64,000 bases of DNA from Cololabis saira (GCF_033807715.1 NC_084607.1:62001-126000); one strand, 5' to 3'; numbered from the stretch's first letter, positions 22,792 through 34,640 are shown. Numbers and translations are program-made. Notes: generated from the sequence alone by a model not told the origin.

Positions 22792-24890
22792 AAATACTGC
22801 AGATCTGTGTCTTATAAAACCAAACCTGAGGTAAATCCTGCAGCTCTGTGTCTTATAAAACCAAACCTGAGGTAAATACTGCAGATCTGTGTCTTATAAA
22901 ACCAAACCTGAGGTAAATCCTGCAGCTCTGTGTCTTATAAAACCAAACCTGAGGTAAATACTGCAGATCTGTGTCTTATAAAACCGAACCTGAGGTAAAT
23001 ACTGCAGCTCTGTGTCTTATAAAACCAAACTTACAGATCTGTGTTTTATAAAACCAAACCTGAGGTAAATCCTGCAGATCTGTGTCTTATAAAACCAAAC
23101 TTACAGATCTGTGTTTTATAAAACCAAACCTGAGGTAAATCCTGCAGCTCTGTGTCTTATAAAACCAAACCTGAGGTAAATACTGCAGCTCTGTGTCTTA
23201 TAAAACCAAACTTACAGATCTGTGTTTTATAAAACCAAACCTGAGGTAAATCCTGCAGATCTGTGTCTTATAAAACCAAACCTGAGGTAAATCCTGCAGA
23301 TCTGTGTCTTATAAAACCAAACCTGAGGTAAATCCTGCAGCTCTGTGTCTTATAAAACCAAACCTGAGGTAAATACTGCAGCTCTGTGTCTTATAAAACC
23401 AAACTTACAGATCTGTGTTTTATAAAACCAAACCTGAGGTAAATCCTGCAGATCTGTGTCTTATAAAACCAAACCTGAGGTAAATCCTGCAGATCTGTGT
23501 CTTATAAAACCAAACCTGAGGTAAATCCTGCAGATCTGTGTCTTATGAAACCAAACCTGCAGATATGTGTCTTATAAAACCAAACCTGAGGTAAATACTG
23601 CAGATCTGTGTCTTATAAAACCAAACCTGAGGTAAATCCTGCAGCTCTGTGTCTTATAAAACCAAACCTGAGGTAAATCCTGCAGATCTGTGTCTTATAA
23701 AACCAAACCTGCAGATATGTGTCTTATAAAACCAAACCTGAGGTAAATCCTGCAGATCTGTGTCTTATAAAACCAAACCTGCAGATATGTGTCTTATAAA
23801 ACCAAACCTGAGGTAAATACTGCAGATCTGTGTCTTATAAAACCAAACCTGAGGTAAATCCTGCAGATCTGTGTCTTATAAAACCAAACCTGAGGTAAAT
23901 CCTGCAGCTCTGTGTCTTATAAAACCAAACTTACAGATCTGTGTTTTATAAAACCAAACCTGAGGTAAATCCTGCAGATCTGTGTCTTATAAAACCAAAC
24001 CTGAGGTAAATCCTGCAGATCTGTGTCTTATAAAACCAAACCTGAGGTAAATCCTGCAGATCTGTGTCTTATGAAACCAAACCTGCAGATATGTGTCTTA
24101 TAAAACCAAACCTGAGGTAAATACTGCAGATCTGTGTCTTATAAAACCAAACCTGAGGTAAATCCTGCAGCTCTGTGTCTTATAAAACCAAACCTGAGGT
24201 AAATCCTGCAGATCTGTGTTTTATAAAACCAAACCTGCAGATCTGTGTCTTATAAAACCAAACCTGAGGTAAATCCTGCAGATCTGTGTCTTATAAAACC
24301 AAACCTGCAGATATGTGTCTTATAAAACCAAACCTGAGGTAAATACTGCAGATCTGTGTCTTATAAAACCAAACCTGAGGTAAATCCTGCAGCTCTGTGT
24401 CTTATAAAACCAAACCTGAGGTAAATACTGCAGATCTGTGTCTTATAAAACCAAACCTGAGGTAAATCCTGCAGCTCTGTGTCTTATAAAACCAAACCTG
24501 AGGTAAATCCTGCAGATCTGTGTCTTATAAAACCAAACCTGCAGATATGTGTCTTATAAAACCAAACCTGAGGTAAATACTGCAGATCTGTGTCTTATAA
24601 AACCAAACCTGAGGTAAATCCTGCAGCTCTGTGTCTTATAAAACCAAACCTGGAGTAAATACTGCAGATCTAAATAAAACCAAACCTGAGGTAAATACTG
24701 CAGATCTGTGTCTTATAAAACCAAACCTGAGGTAAATCCTGCAGATCTGTGTCTTATAAAACCAAACCTGGAGTAAATACTGCAGATCTAAATAAAACCA
24801 AACCTGCAGCTCTGTGTCTTATAAAACCGAACCTGAGGTAAATCCTGCAGCTCTGTGTCTTATAAAACCAAACCTGAGGTAAATACTGCA

Positions 24891-26532
24891 GGGGCCCGTT
24901 TCACAAAGCAGGTTTAGTGAGAACTCTGAGTCTGTTAACCCTGAAATGAGGGAAACTCTGAGTTTTCCGTTTCACAAAGGGAGGTAACTCAAACCAGAGA
25001 AAGAGAGGTAACTCTAGCCTGTTTCACAAAGAGAGGTAATTTAAGCTCTCGGTCAGTTACCGTAGTAACAGACTCTCTGAACCTAACCTGGTCAGTTACC
25101 GTAGTAACAGACTCTCTGAACCTAACCTGGTCGGGACCAGGTTTATTTCAGCGAACCTGGAGTTTCTCTGCGTCTCCTCCCTCAGTGGCGTCAAGTCAGC
25201 CAATGGGTCTTTACGCAATACACATCCGTTTTCTGCACCACGGACAGCAAGCGGCAGAGTTAGAGAGCAGAAAAGGCGTATCTGACAAACGCAATTTAAC
25301 TCGTTCACTTTATTCACTATGTCAGTGCAACAATATCACAGGGACATCCCAGTTTAACTTCAAACAGTTAAAGTCCAAATGCAAAAAGGAGAGGGAGAGT
25401 AAAAAAAAGTCAAATATTTCCCTTAAACAGATGTATAAGAGGATTTATATCTTACTTTGAGGTGAACTTGCATAATTAATCCATCAGTGGCTAACAGCCT
25501 CGTTAATATATTCTGGACCCATCACTTGCCTTCTTTCTTTTTTTTTTATTGCGTGGTTGTCTGCTTCATTTTAATTTTTGTAAGTTAGTAACACTGCAGA
25601 GCGCACTTTTTTTTAAAAACTTTATTTAAAACTTTATTTAAAAGTTCCAATTACAGTCAGAACATTGACCGTGGACAGTCAGGCATCAAGGAATTAAATA
25701 AACAAATACAGTATGAGACATAAAGTGGATGAAGTGCATAAGTCATTACATAAGTAACATAAATATAATAAAATAAATCAATTTAAATAAAAAGAAAGAA
25801 AATGGCAGGACATATATTATATCTGCAGAGCGCACTAAAAACGAGATTGATAGCGACCACTGTCGTCAGGGACGCTGGGACATTTCAAGATATGAGGGGG
25901 GGGGGGTACAAGTGTTGGGATAGATAATACCTACTGAAATACATCATGTTGTTCTGATATGCATTTGTAGTTATTTTATATGTATGAAGTAATAGAATAC
26001 ATCAATACAAATAGATACAGAGTAATTCCATAAATGTATTTAAAAAAAAACCTTTACATTCTCCCCTGAAGCCGAGGTGTGGCAGCTGCCGTACCCTGAT
26101 CTAATTGACAATAAAATTTCATTTTTGTTTTTCAAAATATGCTCTCATACTCGCCATATGCACGTATTAACGCTTCTAACTCCAGTGGCGTGAAGTATGT
26201 GGATCTTCAGATGCAAACTAACGTTTCCTCAAAGGGATTTTGTAAATTGAAAAGATAAATAAAGTTAAAAAGAAAAAAAAGAAAATGTATGTCGCTCTTT
26301 TGTGTCGCCGGTTGCCATGGTGAATCCTTGTATCAGCGATCTACTGATGATGGCTTTTTATTTCCCTCACGCTCGCGCTTAACTCCCGGTGAAACTACTT
26401 AGAGTTGAGTAAATTACCTCAAATCCGCTGTTCTGGAACCGAAAACTCAGAGTTTCCGATCTCAGAGTAGATCAACTAAGAGTTCAGGATTAGACTCAGT
26501 GTTTGTTGAACCTGCTTTGTGAAACGGACCCC
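24891..26532. mobile_element. DNA transposon with 'ggggcccgtttcacaaagca' ends
   Basis: Left end 'ggggcccgtttcacaaagca' and right end inverse 'ggggtccgtttcacaaagca' form terminal inverted repeats, followed on both sides by 'actctgag' rich sub-terminal sequence. It interrupts the 41-bp array ('tactgca' left, 'agatctg' right). The ends resemble a common fish PIF/Harbinger- or ISL2EU-like family, but the target duplication is unclear. The ORF at 25185-25460 (lysine-rich C-end, 'FKQLKSKCKKERESKKKS') may be a remnant of its accessory protein. A T-rich retroposon-like segment lies at 25600-25830. Confidence 0.7.
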
Positions 26533-26815
26533 AGATCTGTGTCTTATAAAACCGAACCTGAGGTAAATACTGCAGCTCTGTGTCTTATAAAACCAAACCT
26601 GAGGTAAATACTGCAGCTCTGTGTCTTATAAAACCAAACCTGAGGTAAATACTGCAGATCTGTGTCTTATAAAACCAAACCTGAGGTAAATACTGCAGAT
26701 CTGTGTCTTATGAAACCAAACCTGCAGATATGTGTCTTATAAAACCAAACCTGAGGTAAATACTGCAGCTCTGTGTCTTATAAAACCAAACCTGAGGTAA
26801 ATACTTTTCAATTCA

Positions 26816-27249
26816 ATTTTATTTATATAGCGTCTAATACAACAGAGTTGTCTCTAGACGCTTTACAGAGACCCATACCCAGAACATGACCCCCGAGCAG
26901 ATATTACATAAACAATGGCAGGTAAAAAACTCCCCTAGTGGGAGAAAAACCTTAAGCCAAACAGTGGCAAGGAAAAACTCCCCTTTAGGAGGGAAGAAAC
27001 CTTGAGCAGGACCAGGCTCATCAGGGGGGACCCTCCTGCCGAGGGCCAGACTGGTGGGTCAGGGACGGCAACAGCACAGCAGGCAGGTGGAAGCAGCAAC
27101 GGGATGACCGGGGGTGGGGACCGCAGGCCAGCACACAGCTCCCGAAGCTCCGGCCCAATCAGCAAGTCCCAGGTTGGGGTGCAGGGTCAGGAAAAGACTT
27201 GTGCTCCGTAATGCAAGCTACAAGCCACCCACGGCCACCTGCAGGACAA
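26816..27249 (-). mobile_element. 5'-truncated L2 LINE 3' UTR
   Basis: The reverse complement of the L2 3' UTR at 35810-36240, including the terminal hairpin. Flanked by AAATACT direct repeats (26809-26815 and 27250-27256), so it arose by a separate insertion into the array. Confidence 0.92.
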
Positions 27250-28118
27250 AAATACTGCAGCTCTGTGTCTTATAAAACCAAACCTGAGGTAAATACTGCA
27301 GCTCTGTGTCTTATAAAACCGAACCTGAGGTAAATCCTGCAGCTCTGTGTCTTATAAAACCAAACCTGAGGTAAATACTGCAGCTCTGTGTCTTATAAAA
27401 CCAAACTTACAGATCTGTGTTTTATAAAACCAAACCTGAGGTAAATCCTGCAGATCTGTGTCTTATAAAACCAAACCTGAGGTAAATCCTGCAGATCTGT
27501 GTCTTATAAAACCAAACCTGAGGTAAATCCTGCAGATCTGTGTTTTATAAAACCAAACCTGAGGTAAATCCTGCAGATCTGTGTCTTATAAAACCAAACC
27601 TGCAGATATGTGTCTTATAAAACCAAACCTGAGGTAAATACTGCAGATCTGTGTCTTATAAAACCAAACCTGAGGTAAATCCTGCAGCTCTGTGTCTTAT
27701 AAAACCAAACCTGGAGTAAATACTGCAGATCTAAATAAAACCAAACCTGAGGTAAATACTGCAGATCTGTGTCTTATAAAACCAAACCTGAGGTAAATCC
27801 TGCAGATCTGTGTCTTATAAAACCAAACCTGGAGTAAATACTGCAGATCTAAATAAAACCAAACCTGCAGATCTGTGTCTTATAAAACCAAACCTGAGGT
27901 AAATCTTGCAGATCTGTGTTTTATAAAACCAAACCTGCAGATCTGTGTCTTATAAAACCAAACCTGCAGATCTGTGTCTTATAAAACCAAACCTGCAGAT
28001 CTGTGTCTTATAAAACCAAACCTGAGGTAAGTACTGCAGATCTGATACTTATAAAACCAAACCTGAGGTAAATCCTGCAGATCTGTGTTTTATAAAACCA
28101 AACCTGCAGATCTGTGTC

Positions 28119-28345
28119 TAATTTGCAGCAAATATGTTCAAGAACTCAAAACCGAGTCCGATGACACCACCCACGAGTCTTTAAGTTATGGCAGAAAGTG
28201 TAAGTGTATAACACACCTGGGTGCACTTTACGGTTCGGGCCGTATTAACTGCTGAAGGAATGGCATAAATTGCGCCAAAATTACAAGATTAATTGAAACT
28301 GGCCGACTTCCTGTTGGGTTTCGGCCATGGCGCCAAGAGACTTTT
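28119..28345 (+). mobile_element. Fragment of the 'agctgcaagcagcg' family
   Basis: 'gatgacaccacccacgag' and 'aagttatggcagaaagt' recur at 38467-38521, and 'ggccgacttcctgttggg' with 'ccatggcgccaagaga' is typical of the interior of the same family as the elements at 33719 and 38280. Confidence 0.55.
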
Positions 28346-28679
28346 CTTTTTCTTTTCAGTCTTGGAGGAACCAGTAGTTTGGCCCCTTAGGACTTTATAT
28401 AGAAGTAACAGAACTTTGAATTTGTTGCTTATCGGGCTTTTAATCTAAAATGATTCCATTCACTCCAGGTCCAGGTCCAGATCTGCTGCTGCTGATTACA
28501 GTAGAATTATTTAGCCGTAGTTTATATCCATCTTTGTCCTCCATGAAGGCAGGAGCCCAAAGCTTTACAGTTTTTCTCTATTGCTTAAACACATTTCACG
28601 ATACTGCCCTCACTTTTCACAAAACTCTAAACACAAAACACTTTTCTAAAGCTACGTACACTAAACCTCACAGTTTCTT

Positions 28680-28870
28680 TTCAAAACCAACCCATCACAC
28701 CAAAACAGTTGCTCATATGCTCAAAAACCAACCCATCACACCAAAACAGATGCTCACATGCTCAAAAACCAACCCATCACACCAAAACAGATGCTCACAT
28801 GCTCAAAAGCAAACCCATCACACCAAAACAGTTGCTCATATGCTCAAAAGCAAACTCTGACACCAAAATA
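28680..28870. repeat. 41-bp tandem repeat, 4 copies
   Basis: 'cccatcac' at 28691, 28732, 28773 and 28814 sets the period. It lies in the sub-terminal part of the Tc1-type element. Confidence 0.92.
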
Positions 28871-29138
28871 CCACTCAAGGCTTGCAGAAATGTAAACACT
28901 ACTGAGCATCATTAACCACATTACCAAAAAAATTGAAAACACAATTTTCACACTGTGAGACTGTTCTTTTTACAGTTTCACAACTGCCAGGATGCATTTG
29001 AGCAACCCTTATTTATTCTCAAATATGTTTTGGGCATTAACTATAGATTTGTGCATTTCATGGGAATAGTTACATAATGCAGAAAATGCAGTAATATCAC
29101 AACTCAATGCAAAAATGAGTACTGTAAACTCCATAGAG

Positions 29139-29289
29139 CAGGGGTTCTTAACCTTTCTGATCTTGGGGCCCAATGTTTTCAGTACAGAGTGGCCCGGGGC
29201 CCATTAAATATTAACACTGTATAGCAGGGGTATTCAACTTTAAGAGGTCCATTTAGAGAAATTCTTCTCAAGCGAAGGTCCAGAACATC

Positions 29290-29382
<93 letters not shown>

Positions 29383-30661
29383 GTAGCCTCATAGTTGGAT
29401 CAACATCTGCATCTGACTGTTATATTAAAAAAGTACATATTTGCCACTTAACATGTTTAACTTGAATTACACATATTTTTTTCTCTTAAAAATAAAATAG
29501 ATTTTATTTTATTTTTCAAATGCTATCTTATTTTATTTCTCTACCAGCAGTTTGAATTTCCCCTTTTCTTTGTTAATTGTCTCAACACATTTTTATAATA
29601 AATGAATATAAACACATCTTAATAATTGAACAGTTTTGCAGTTTTTCTTTTTTCCCCTAAATCTTATGCCCCCACTTTCTGTTGTTCAGTGAGAGAACTG
29701 AGCTCTAACTTCTCCTGCCAGGACTTTAAATCTGGGCTGGATGGTGTCAGGTTCTCATATGCATGTGGAGGTGCTCATTGTTGAGCCTGAAACGATATTT
29801 AGTTTGAATTATGTTCATTGTGGAGAAAGCTGCTTCACAGCTGTATCTGGACCCAAACATGTTTTACAGTAAGATGGCCAGCTTATTTTCTGTGACTTCA
29901 GTTCAGACTTGAGTGGATATGTTTGATGAAAAACTTTGTGTTTTGTTTCAGTGATGTTTCACTTTTGCACTTTGAACGCCACGGTCTCTGAACGCATGAG
30001 ACACTGGTTTTGTCCCAGTGTGAAGACTGAACCAGGATGAATCTGTCCATTCCGGGTTGAACTTCCCTTTCCACCTGTTAGGCTTCTCATCTCTGTAAAA
30101 GTCAAGCTAATTACTTACAAAGTAACTTACTAAGTTTTATTTACATTAATAAATTGTCAGGACTGCGCGTGTCGGATTTCATCCGAGCCTGATCAGCTAC
30201 GACGGGCAGAGCCAGCACCGCAGCTCTGGCCGCTGCAGCCGTGTCACTTTCCGATGCTTTTGCGAGCCCGAACAACAGTCCAGCCCACACATCTACATCT
30301 ACAATCCTTCAGCAATAACAACGGAGCGGCACCGACCTCCCCGGCCGCGGGGACGCGTCAGGATAAATGAACACGCCGCGCTTGCTCGCTCTGGGCGCAG
30401 ACCCAAGTAATCGATCCCTGATCCTGGCGGATCTAAACCTACTCTGTGCAAAATGAAGGATTTACTCTGTAAATACACACCATTTCTCTTACTATTACAC
30501 GTACAGCTAGCTGAGTGTCTTCTCCTCATTTGGTCGGGAGTTGCTATGCAGTCCCGCGGCCCACGCGGCCCACATGTACAAAACTGATTTTTTTTTCGCG
30601 GCCCACTAGATGGCGCTCGCGGCCCAAGTGTGGGCCGCGGCCCTATGGTTAAGAATCACTG
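29139..30661. mobile_element. hAT element nested in the Tc1-type transposon
   Basis: Ends CAGGGGTTCTTAACC and the inverse of CAGTGATTCTTAACC, with 8-bp direct repeats CCATAGAG (29131-29138, 30662-30669). No transposase survives. Inside, another hAT-like start 'caggggtattcaact' (29226) begins a second repeat that is shared with 36320-36600 (for example 'gatgaaaaactttgtgtt' and 'gagacactggttttgt'). Confidence 0.9.
29291..29378. repeat. (AT)n microsatellite
   Basis: About 44 AT units inside the nested hAT. Confidence 0.97.
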
Positions 30662-30790
30662 CCATAGAGGATCCATTACACACAATAGATACAGTAAAGT
30701 AACAATTGAGAACACAATGTTCAGGGTGCGATTTCTTTTATTACAGTACGTTTGAAAATTGACACAGTATGTTGTATGTTGACACCGAAA

Positions 30791-31484
30791 TCATGGGGCG
30801 GCATCACGTCGGGCTGGGTCGGGCCACAGGACCTCATCAACGTCACAGGCAATATTGTCCATAGCCAAACAACGTGGGAAGAATGCCCTGGCATGCCACA
30901 CCCAGCCTTGGAACACCTCCACAGCCACATCATCACAGGCCAGGTCCATAGCCCTGAGAAGGTTCTCTCTGGTGTAAGGTTGGCGGTCATAGACCTTCCA
31001 CCGCCATGATGAGAAGAACTCCTCTATTGGGTTTAGGAACGGAGAGTAGGGTGGCAGACACACATCCTTCTCCTCTCCCTCCTTGGCCTGCTCCTCTTTG
31101 GACTGCTTCTTGTCCTCTTTGGCCCACTCCTCGGCCCACTCCTCTCCCTCCTCGACCTGCTCCTCTCCCTCCTCGACCTGCTCCTCTCCCTCCTCGACCT
31201 GCTCCTCTCCCTCCTCGACCTGCTCCTCTCCCTCCTCGACCTGCTCCTCTCCCTCCTCGGCCTGCTCCTCTCCCTCCTCGACCTGCTCCTCTCCCTCCTC
31301 GACCTGCTCCTCTCCCTCCTCGACCTGCTCCTCTCCCTCCTCGACCTGCTCATCTCCCTCCTCGACCTGCTCCTCTCCCTCCTCGACCCGCTCCTCTCCC
31401 TACTCGACCTGCTCCTCTCCCTCCTCGACCTGCTCCTCTCCCTCCTCTGACACGAACTCCTCTTCTTCTGTCTTGATCATCCAT
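30791..31484 (-). pseudogene. Tc1/IS630-type transposase, internally deleted
   Basis: It would catalyse cut-and-paste transposition of the surrounding element. On the minus strand a start codon at 31484 opens 'MDDQDRRRGVRVRGGRGAG', which continues as an Arg/Gly tract built of 21-bp repeats (31140-31440). It then shifts frame near 31065 into 'LPPYSPFLNPIEEFF', the C-terminal DDE motif containing the last catalytic acid, and runs to a stop at 30791 ('...WPDPARRDAAP'). The helix-turn-helix and the first two catalytic acids are absent, so the protein cannot be functional. The frames 31006-31496 (plus) and 31033-31353 (minus) are other readings of the repeat. Confidence 0.75.
31140..31450. repeat. 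21-bp repeat within the transposase gene
   Basis: About 14 copies of 'ctcctcgacctgctcctctcc'. In the transposase frame this encodes a 7-residue Arg-Gly repeat, so it is a coding minisatellite. Confidence 0.93.
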
Positions 31485-31877
31485 TTTTGTTTTTGAGCCT
31501 TCAGCAAACTGCACTGACTTATATAGGTGTGGTCACATCATTTGCAATAGGTGTTTTCAATTATGAGTAGTTGTGTTTACTGATTGAAACCAGGTATGTT
31601 CATTGTGTTCAAGTTTTGCTGATTGTGGGTAGCATTTTGCATCACATGAGCTTCGCAATGCATATTGGAGCAGAGTTATATGCAAAATGTGTTTTAGCAT
31701 GGTAAAATGTGTTTAGAGTTTTGAGAAAAAGGGGATGGGTTTTGTGAACAGTGTCTACAGGTGAATTGTGTTTGTGGTTGTGGCAAAAGGGGGGTAGTTT
31801 TACTAAATGTGTTTAGGCAACTGGTCATTTGGTTTAGAGTACTGGGTTTTGTGTTTTGGCAATAGAGAAAAACTGTA

Positions 31878-32147
31878 ATACTAACTTCAAAAAGTGGCCC
31901 ACACTGTAAAATCAGGGTTAGCTAAGACACTTCAACCCGGCGTGGCATCTGATCTTATCCAGATATTTCTCACCGAGCGTCAGAGAGGAGTGTGATTTCA
32001 TGTGCTGGATGTCGAACATATATCTGACAATAAAGCTTTGAAACTTGAAACCTGACATAGTGAACTCTTCCCTGTTGGCAGGTGTTTCCCCAGAACTTGA
32101 AGATGGACCGATCTGGACAAGTTGCCAACAATTAAATACCTTCTTTT
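31878..32147 (-). mobile_element. L1 ORF2 fragment, direct duplicate of 33066-33306
   Basis: Nearly identical to 33066-33306 ('ggcatctgatcttatccaga', 'gtgctggatgtcgaacatat'). It abuts the Tc1-type element on the left and the poly-T end of the next L1 on the right. Confidence 0.85.
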
Positions 32148-33306
32148 TTTATTGTATTTTTATATTTTCGATCACAACAAGAGGGCTATACTGCACATAC
32201 ATATAACACAAAACCCCCACATCTCAACTTCCCATAAAGAATGAAGTCAGTCAAAGTCCAAACACACCAAGACATATTTCCTAGTGCTATAATCCTGCCA
32301 AATATTCTAACCAAAAATTCTACTCATTGCACTAATTGAAAGTACCAGATAGTACTACCATATCAATGACTCTGAAATAATAATTAAGTAGTTAAATAGT
32401 CTTGCTACCATACTTCATGATGAAGGGGACTTATCAAATAAAGTAGGAAACACTTAATGTCATAATTTTTCTTTCCTAAGTTGGGGCTGGTCCGTTAAAG
32501 AACCAAAATGATATCCAAACATAAACCCTCAAAACAAAACGGAAACAAAACCAAAAACCTGACAAAACAAGCAGACAAACGGTGGAAAAACCCAGTTAAA
32601 TAAACAAGACAACACAACAACCCAAACCATTGCACTCAGAGTTTATCAGCGTCACTAAGTCTTACATCGACCCATGAAATTCTTTAAGTCAAATTCTATA
32701 TGAGATATTTTTAAAAAGTCTGAGGATCTGCCTTTACTCTTGTAATAAATATGGTCAAGTTTAAGGAGCTTGAGAGTTCATTCCACCAGCGGACTAATAC
32801 TGGGGGTTTAGATTCTTTCCAATTTAAAGTTATACGTTTCCTGGCTGCCAACACAGCTAGATCTATATATCTGCATTGATATTTGTTCCACTGGTCTGAC
32901 ATACTAGTTCCCAAAAGACAAAAACGAGGTGACAGAGAGACAAATACATGTAAACATGGAGATATCAACTTGGTAACAGAATTCCAAAACAAGGAAAGTG
33001 CATCACATGACCAAAACATATGAAAAAAGGTTCCTTTCTGTTCCTTCCAACGCCAGCCACGCTGTAAAATCAGAGTAAGGAAAGACATTTTAACCCGGCG
33101 AGGCATCTGATCTTATCCAGATATTTCTCACCGAGCGTCAGAGAGGAGTGTGATTTCATGTGCTGGATGTCGAACATATATCTGACAATAAAGCTTTGAA
33201 ACTTGAAACCTGACATAGTGAACTCTTCCCTGTTGGCAGGTGTTTCCCCAGAACTTGAAGATGGACCGATCTGCACAAGTTGCCAACGATTAAATACCTT
33301 CTTAAC
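32148..33306 (-). mobile_element. L1-clade LINE, 3' part
   Basis: The minus frame 33106-32711 reads 'GTFFHMFWSCDALSLFWNSV' and 'AVLAARKRITLNWKESKPP', ending '...RVKADPQTF' and a stop. This is the post-RT region of fish L1 ORF2. The 3' UTR runs to a T-rich end (A-rich on the element strand) at 32148-32165. Upstream of 33306 the element continues in the opposite orientation. See 33307-33690. Confidence 0.85.
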
Positions 33307-33690
33307 TGTGACTGGCCACTTTGATGTCTCTCAGTCGGGTTTCCTGCCCTTGACACATAAGGACATAACTAACCAGAACCAACGAACATATTCCTTTTTC
33401 TCCCAGCCGCATAAGCCCTTTTCCAGGATCGAATATTTCTTTTTAGACTCAAAACAACTTTACGGCAGTGAAATATGTAGATTATGAGGCCATTGTTTTA
33501 CCCGACCATGCCCCACTAAAGCTACATTTAAATCTTCCCTGTAAACATTCTCCTAAAATATGGCGTATGGATAATGGGTTATTAAACAATGAATGTGGAC
33601 TTTATTCCTAAATAGCTTTTTATATGCAGACAAACAACACCCCAGACGTATCAAACACATATAATGGAATGCCCTAAAAGTTAGTTAGTT
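33307..33690 (+). mobile_element. L1 endonuclease segment, inverted relative to its 3' part
   Basis: The plus frame reads 'NQRTYSFFSQPHKPFSRIEY' and 'FFLDSKQLYG', then 'LPDHAPLKLHLNLPCKHSPK' and 'FYMQTNNTPDVSNTY'. This is the C-terminal endonuclease domain and linker of L1 ORF2. It is head-to-head with the minus-strand RT C-terminal part at 32148-33306, the structure left by twin priming. Confidence 0.78.
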
Positions 33691-33824
33691 AATATTTATT
33701 TCAGTCAATCACAAGCATAATTAAAGCTGCAAGCAGCGTTGATCGGGCCCTCGCACTCCTGGCCACCACCCTCCCTCCAGGTCCCCCAAAAAGAAAATAT
33801 TCAAAATACGATAAATGTAAAAAA

Positions 33825-34005
33825 AAAACTTAAATAACTGGCTGCAAAGGGGCTTAACGTTGTTTGGTACAAAATTGTTAACCAAAATTGAATCATTATC
33901 CAGGTTAATCTATCCAGCATACTCTCTTGTAATCCCACCAAGGATTATAAAAGAAATGAATAGAATACATTTTAATTTCATATGGAAAAATAAACATCAC
34001 TATTA
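33825..34005 (+). mobile_element. L1 ORF2 fragment
   Basis: Translation (one frame break) gives 'RLIYPAYSLVIPPRIIKEMN' and 'RIHFNFIWKNKHHY', matching the region just after the RT domain of L1 ORF2. Confidence 0.65.
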
Positions 34006-34410
34006 GGGATGCACCGATCCGATATTTGTATTTTTGTTTGGGGATCGATATTGAAAAAAACTCTGGATCGGGTATCGGTAACAATGGGCCGATCCATAGG
34101 AGCAGATCTATTCAATTCTAATTCTATGTGTGCTCTGTGAGTGTCGTCACGCGCTAGTCACGTAATGTCAGCACGCCGTGCGGAAGTCTACACTTTTCGA
34201 AATGGAGCGAGCTAAAGGATCTGCGATATGGAATTTTTTCACTTTACCTCAGCAAGCATATGCGACTGCAACTTGTAATATTTGCAAAGTCAGTGTTCCG
34301 AGAGGAGGTAGTAAAACGTTTTTACTTTTAAGTTTAACAGCACACTGGTTGGATGAAAGCTTCGTGCCACACAGTGCAATTCTAAACACAACCTTTATCT
34401 TATTTCTAAA
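34006..34410 (+). mobile_element. hAT transposon remnant with BED-finger transposase start
   Basis: 'gggatgcaccgatccgatat' is a familiar hAT-type end. The ORF from 34202 encodes 'MERAKGSAIWNFFTLPQQA', then 'CNICKVSVPRGGSKTF', the CxxC half of a BED zinc finger, then abruptly 'SLTAHWLDESFVPHSAIL', a segment of the transposase core. The histidine pair of the finger and most of the catalytic region are deleted. Confidence 0.7.
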
Positions 34411-34640
34411 GATAAAGGAAGCTCTGAAAACCTTAACAAACCATGGTTTACTATAGAACTTAGGAAATCTGCTTTAAAGAAAAACAAGCTCTGTAAATCA
34501 AGGTTATCCCTCTTTAAATCATTTTGAACTAATAAAGCCTTTGGAGGTACTTGATATTAAGAACCTTAAAACTTCTTCTGCTGGCCATGATGATATTACA
34601 GCCTATATGATCAAAAAAGTTGATCAATTATTGATCAATT
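34411..34640 (+). mobile_element. LINE fragment, pre-RT linker
   Basis: 'NKPWFTIELRKSALKKNKLC' (34436-34495) and 'IKNLKTSSAGHDDITAYMIK' (34556-34615) are standard phrases upstream of the RT domain of non-LTR elements. Confidence 0.6.

Larger units (their letters stand above)
22768..28118 (+). repeat. Large minisatellite, 41-bp unit carrying TATAAAA and splice-donor motifs
   Basis: The unit is 'agatctgtgtcttataaaac', 'caaacctgaggtaaatcctg', 'c'. Length variants are 29 bp (lacking 'aggtaaatcctg') and units reading 'agatctaaataaaacc'. Array DNA totals about 3.3 kb (22768-24890, 26533-26815, 27250-28118), roughly 80 units, split by a TIR transposon (24891-26532) and an L2 end (26816-27249). Nearly every unit has TTATAAAACC and most have CTGAGGTAAAT, a strong consensus 5' splice site. 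Confidence 0.95.
28568..31875 (-). mobile_element. Tc1/IS630-type DNA transposon (3.3 kb), internally rearranged
   Basis: The terminal inverted repeats CAGTTTTTCTCTATTGC start at 28568 and, inverted, end at 31875. TA dinucleotides flank both ends (28566-28567, 31876-31877), the Tc1/mariner signature. It encodes a transposase on the minus strand that is now split. It contains a 41-bp tandem repeat (28680-28870, 4 copies around 'accaacccatcacaccaaaa') and a nested hAT at 29139-30661. Confidence 0.88.

Noticed and set aside
31006..31496. Pro-rich and Ser-rich plus-strand ORFs
   Set aside because: Opposite-strand readings of the 21-bp repeat of the transposase gene.
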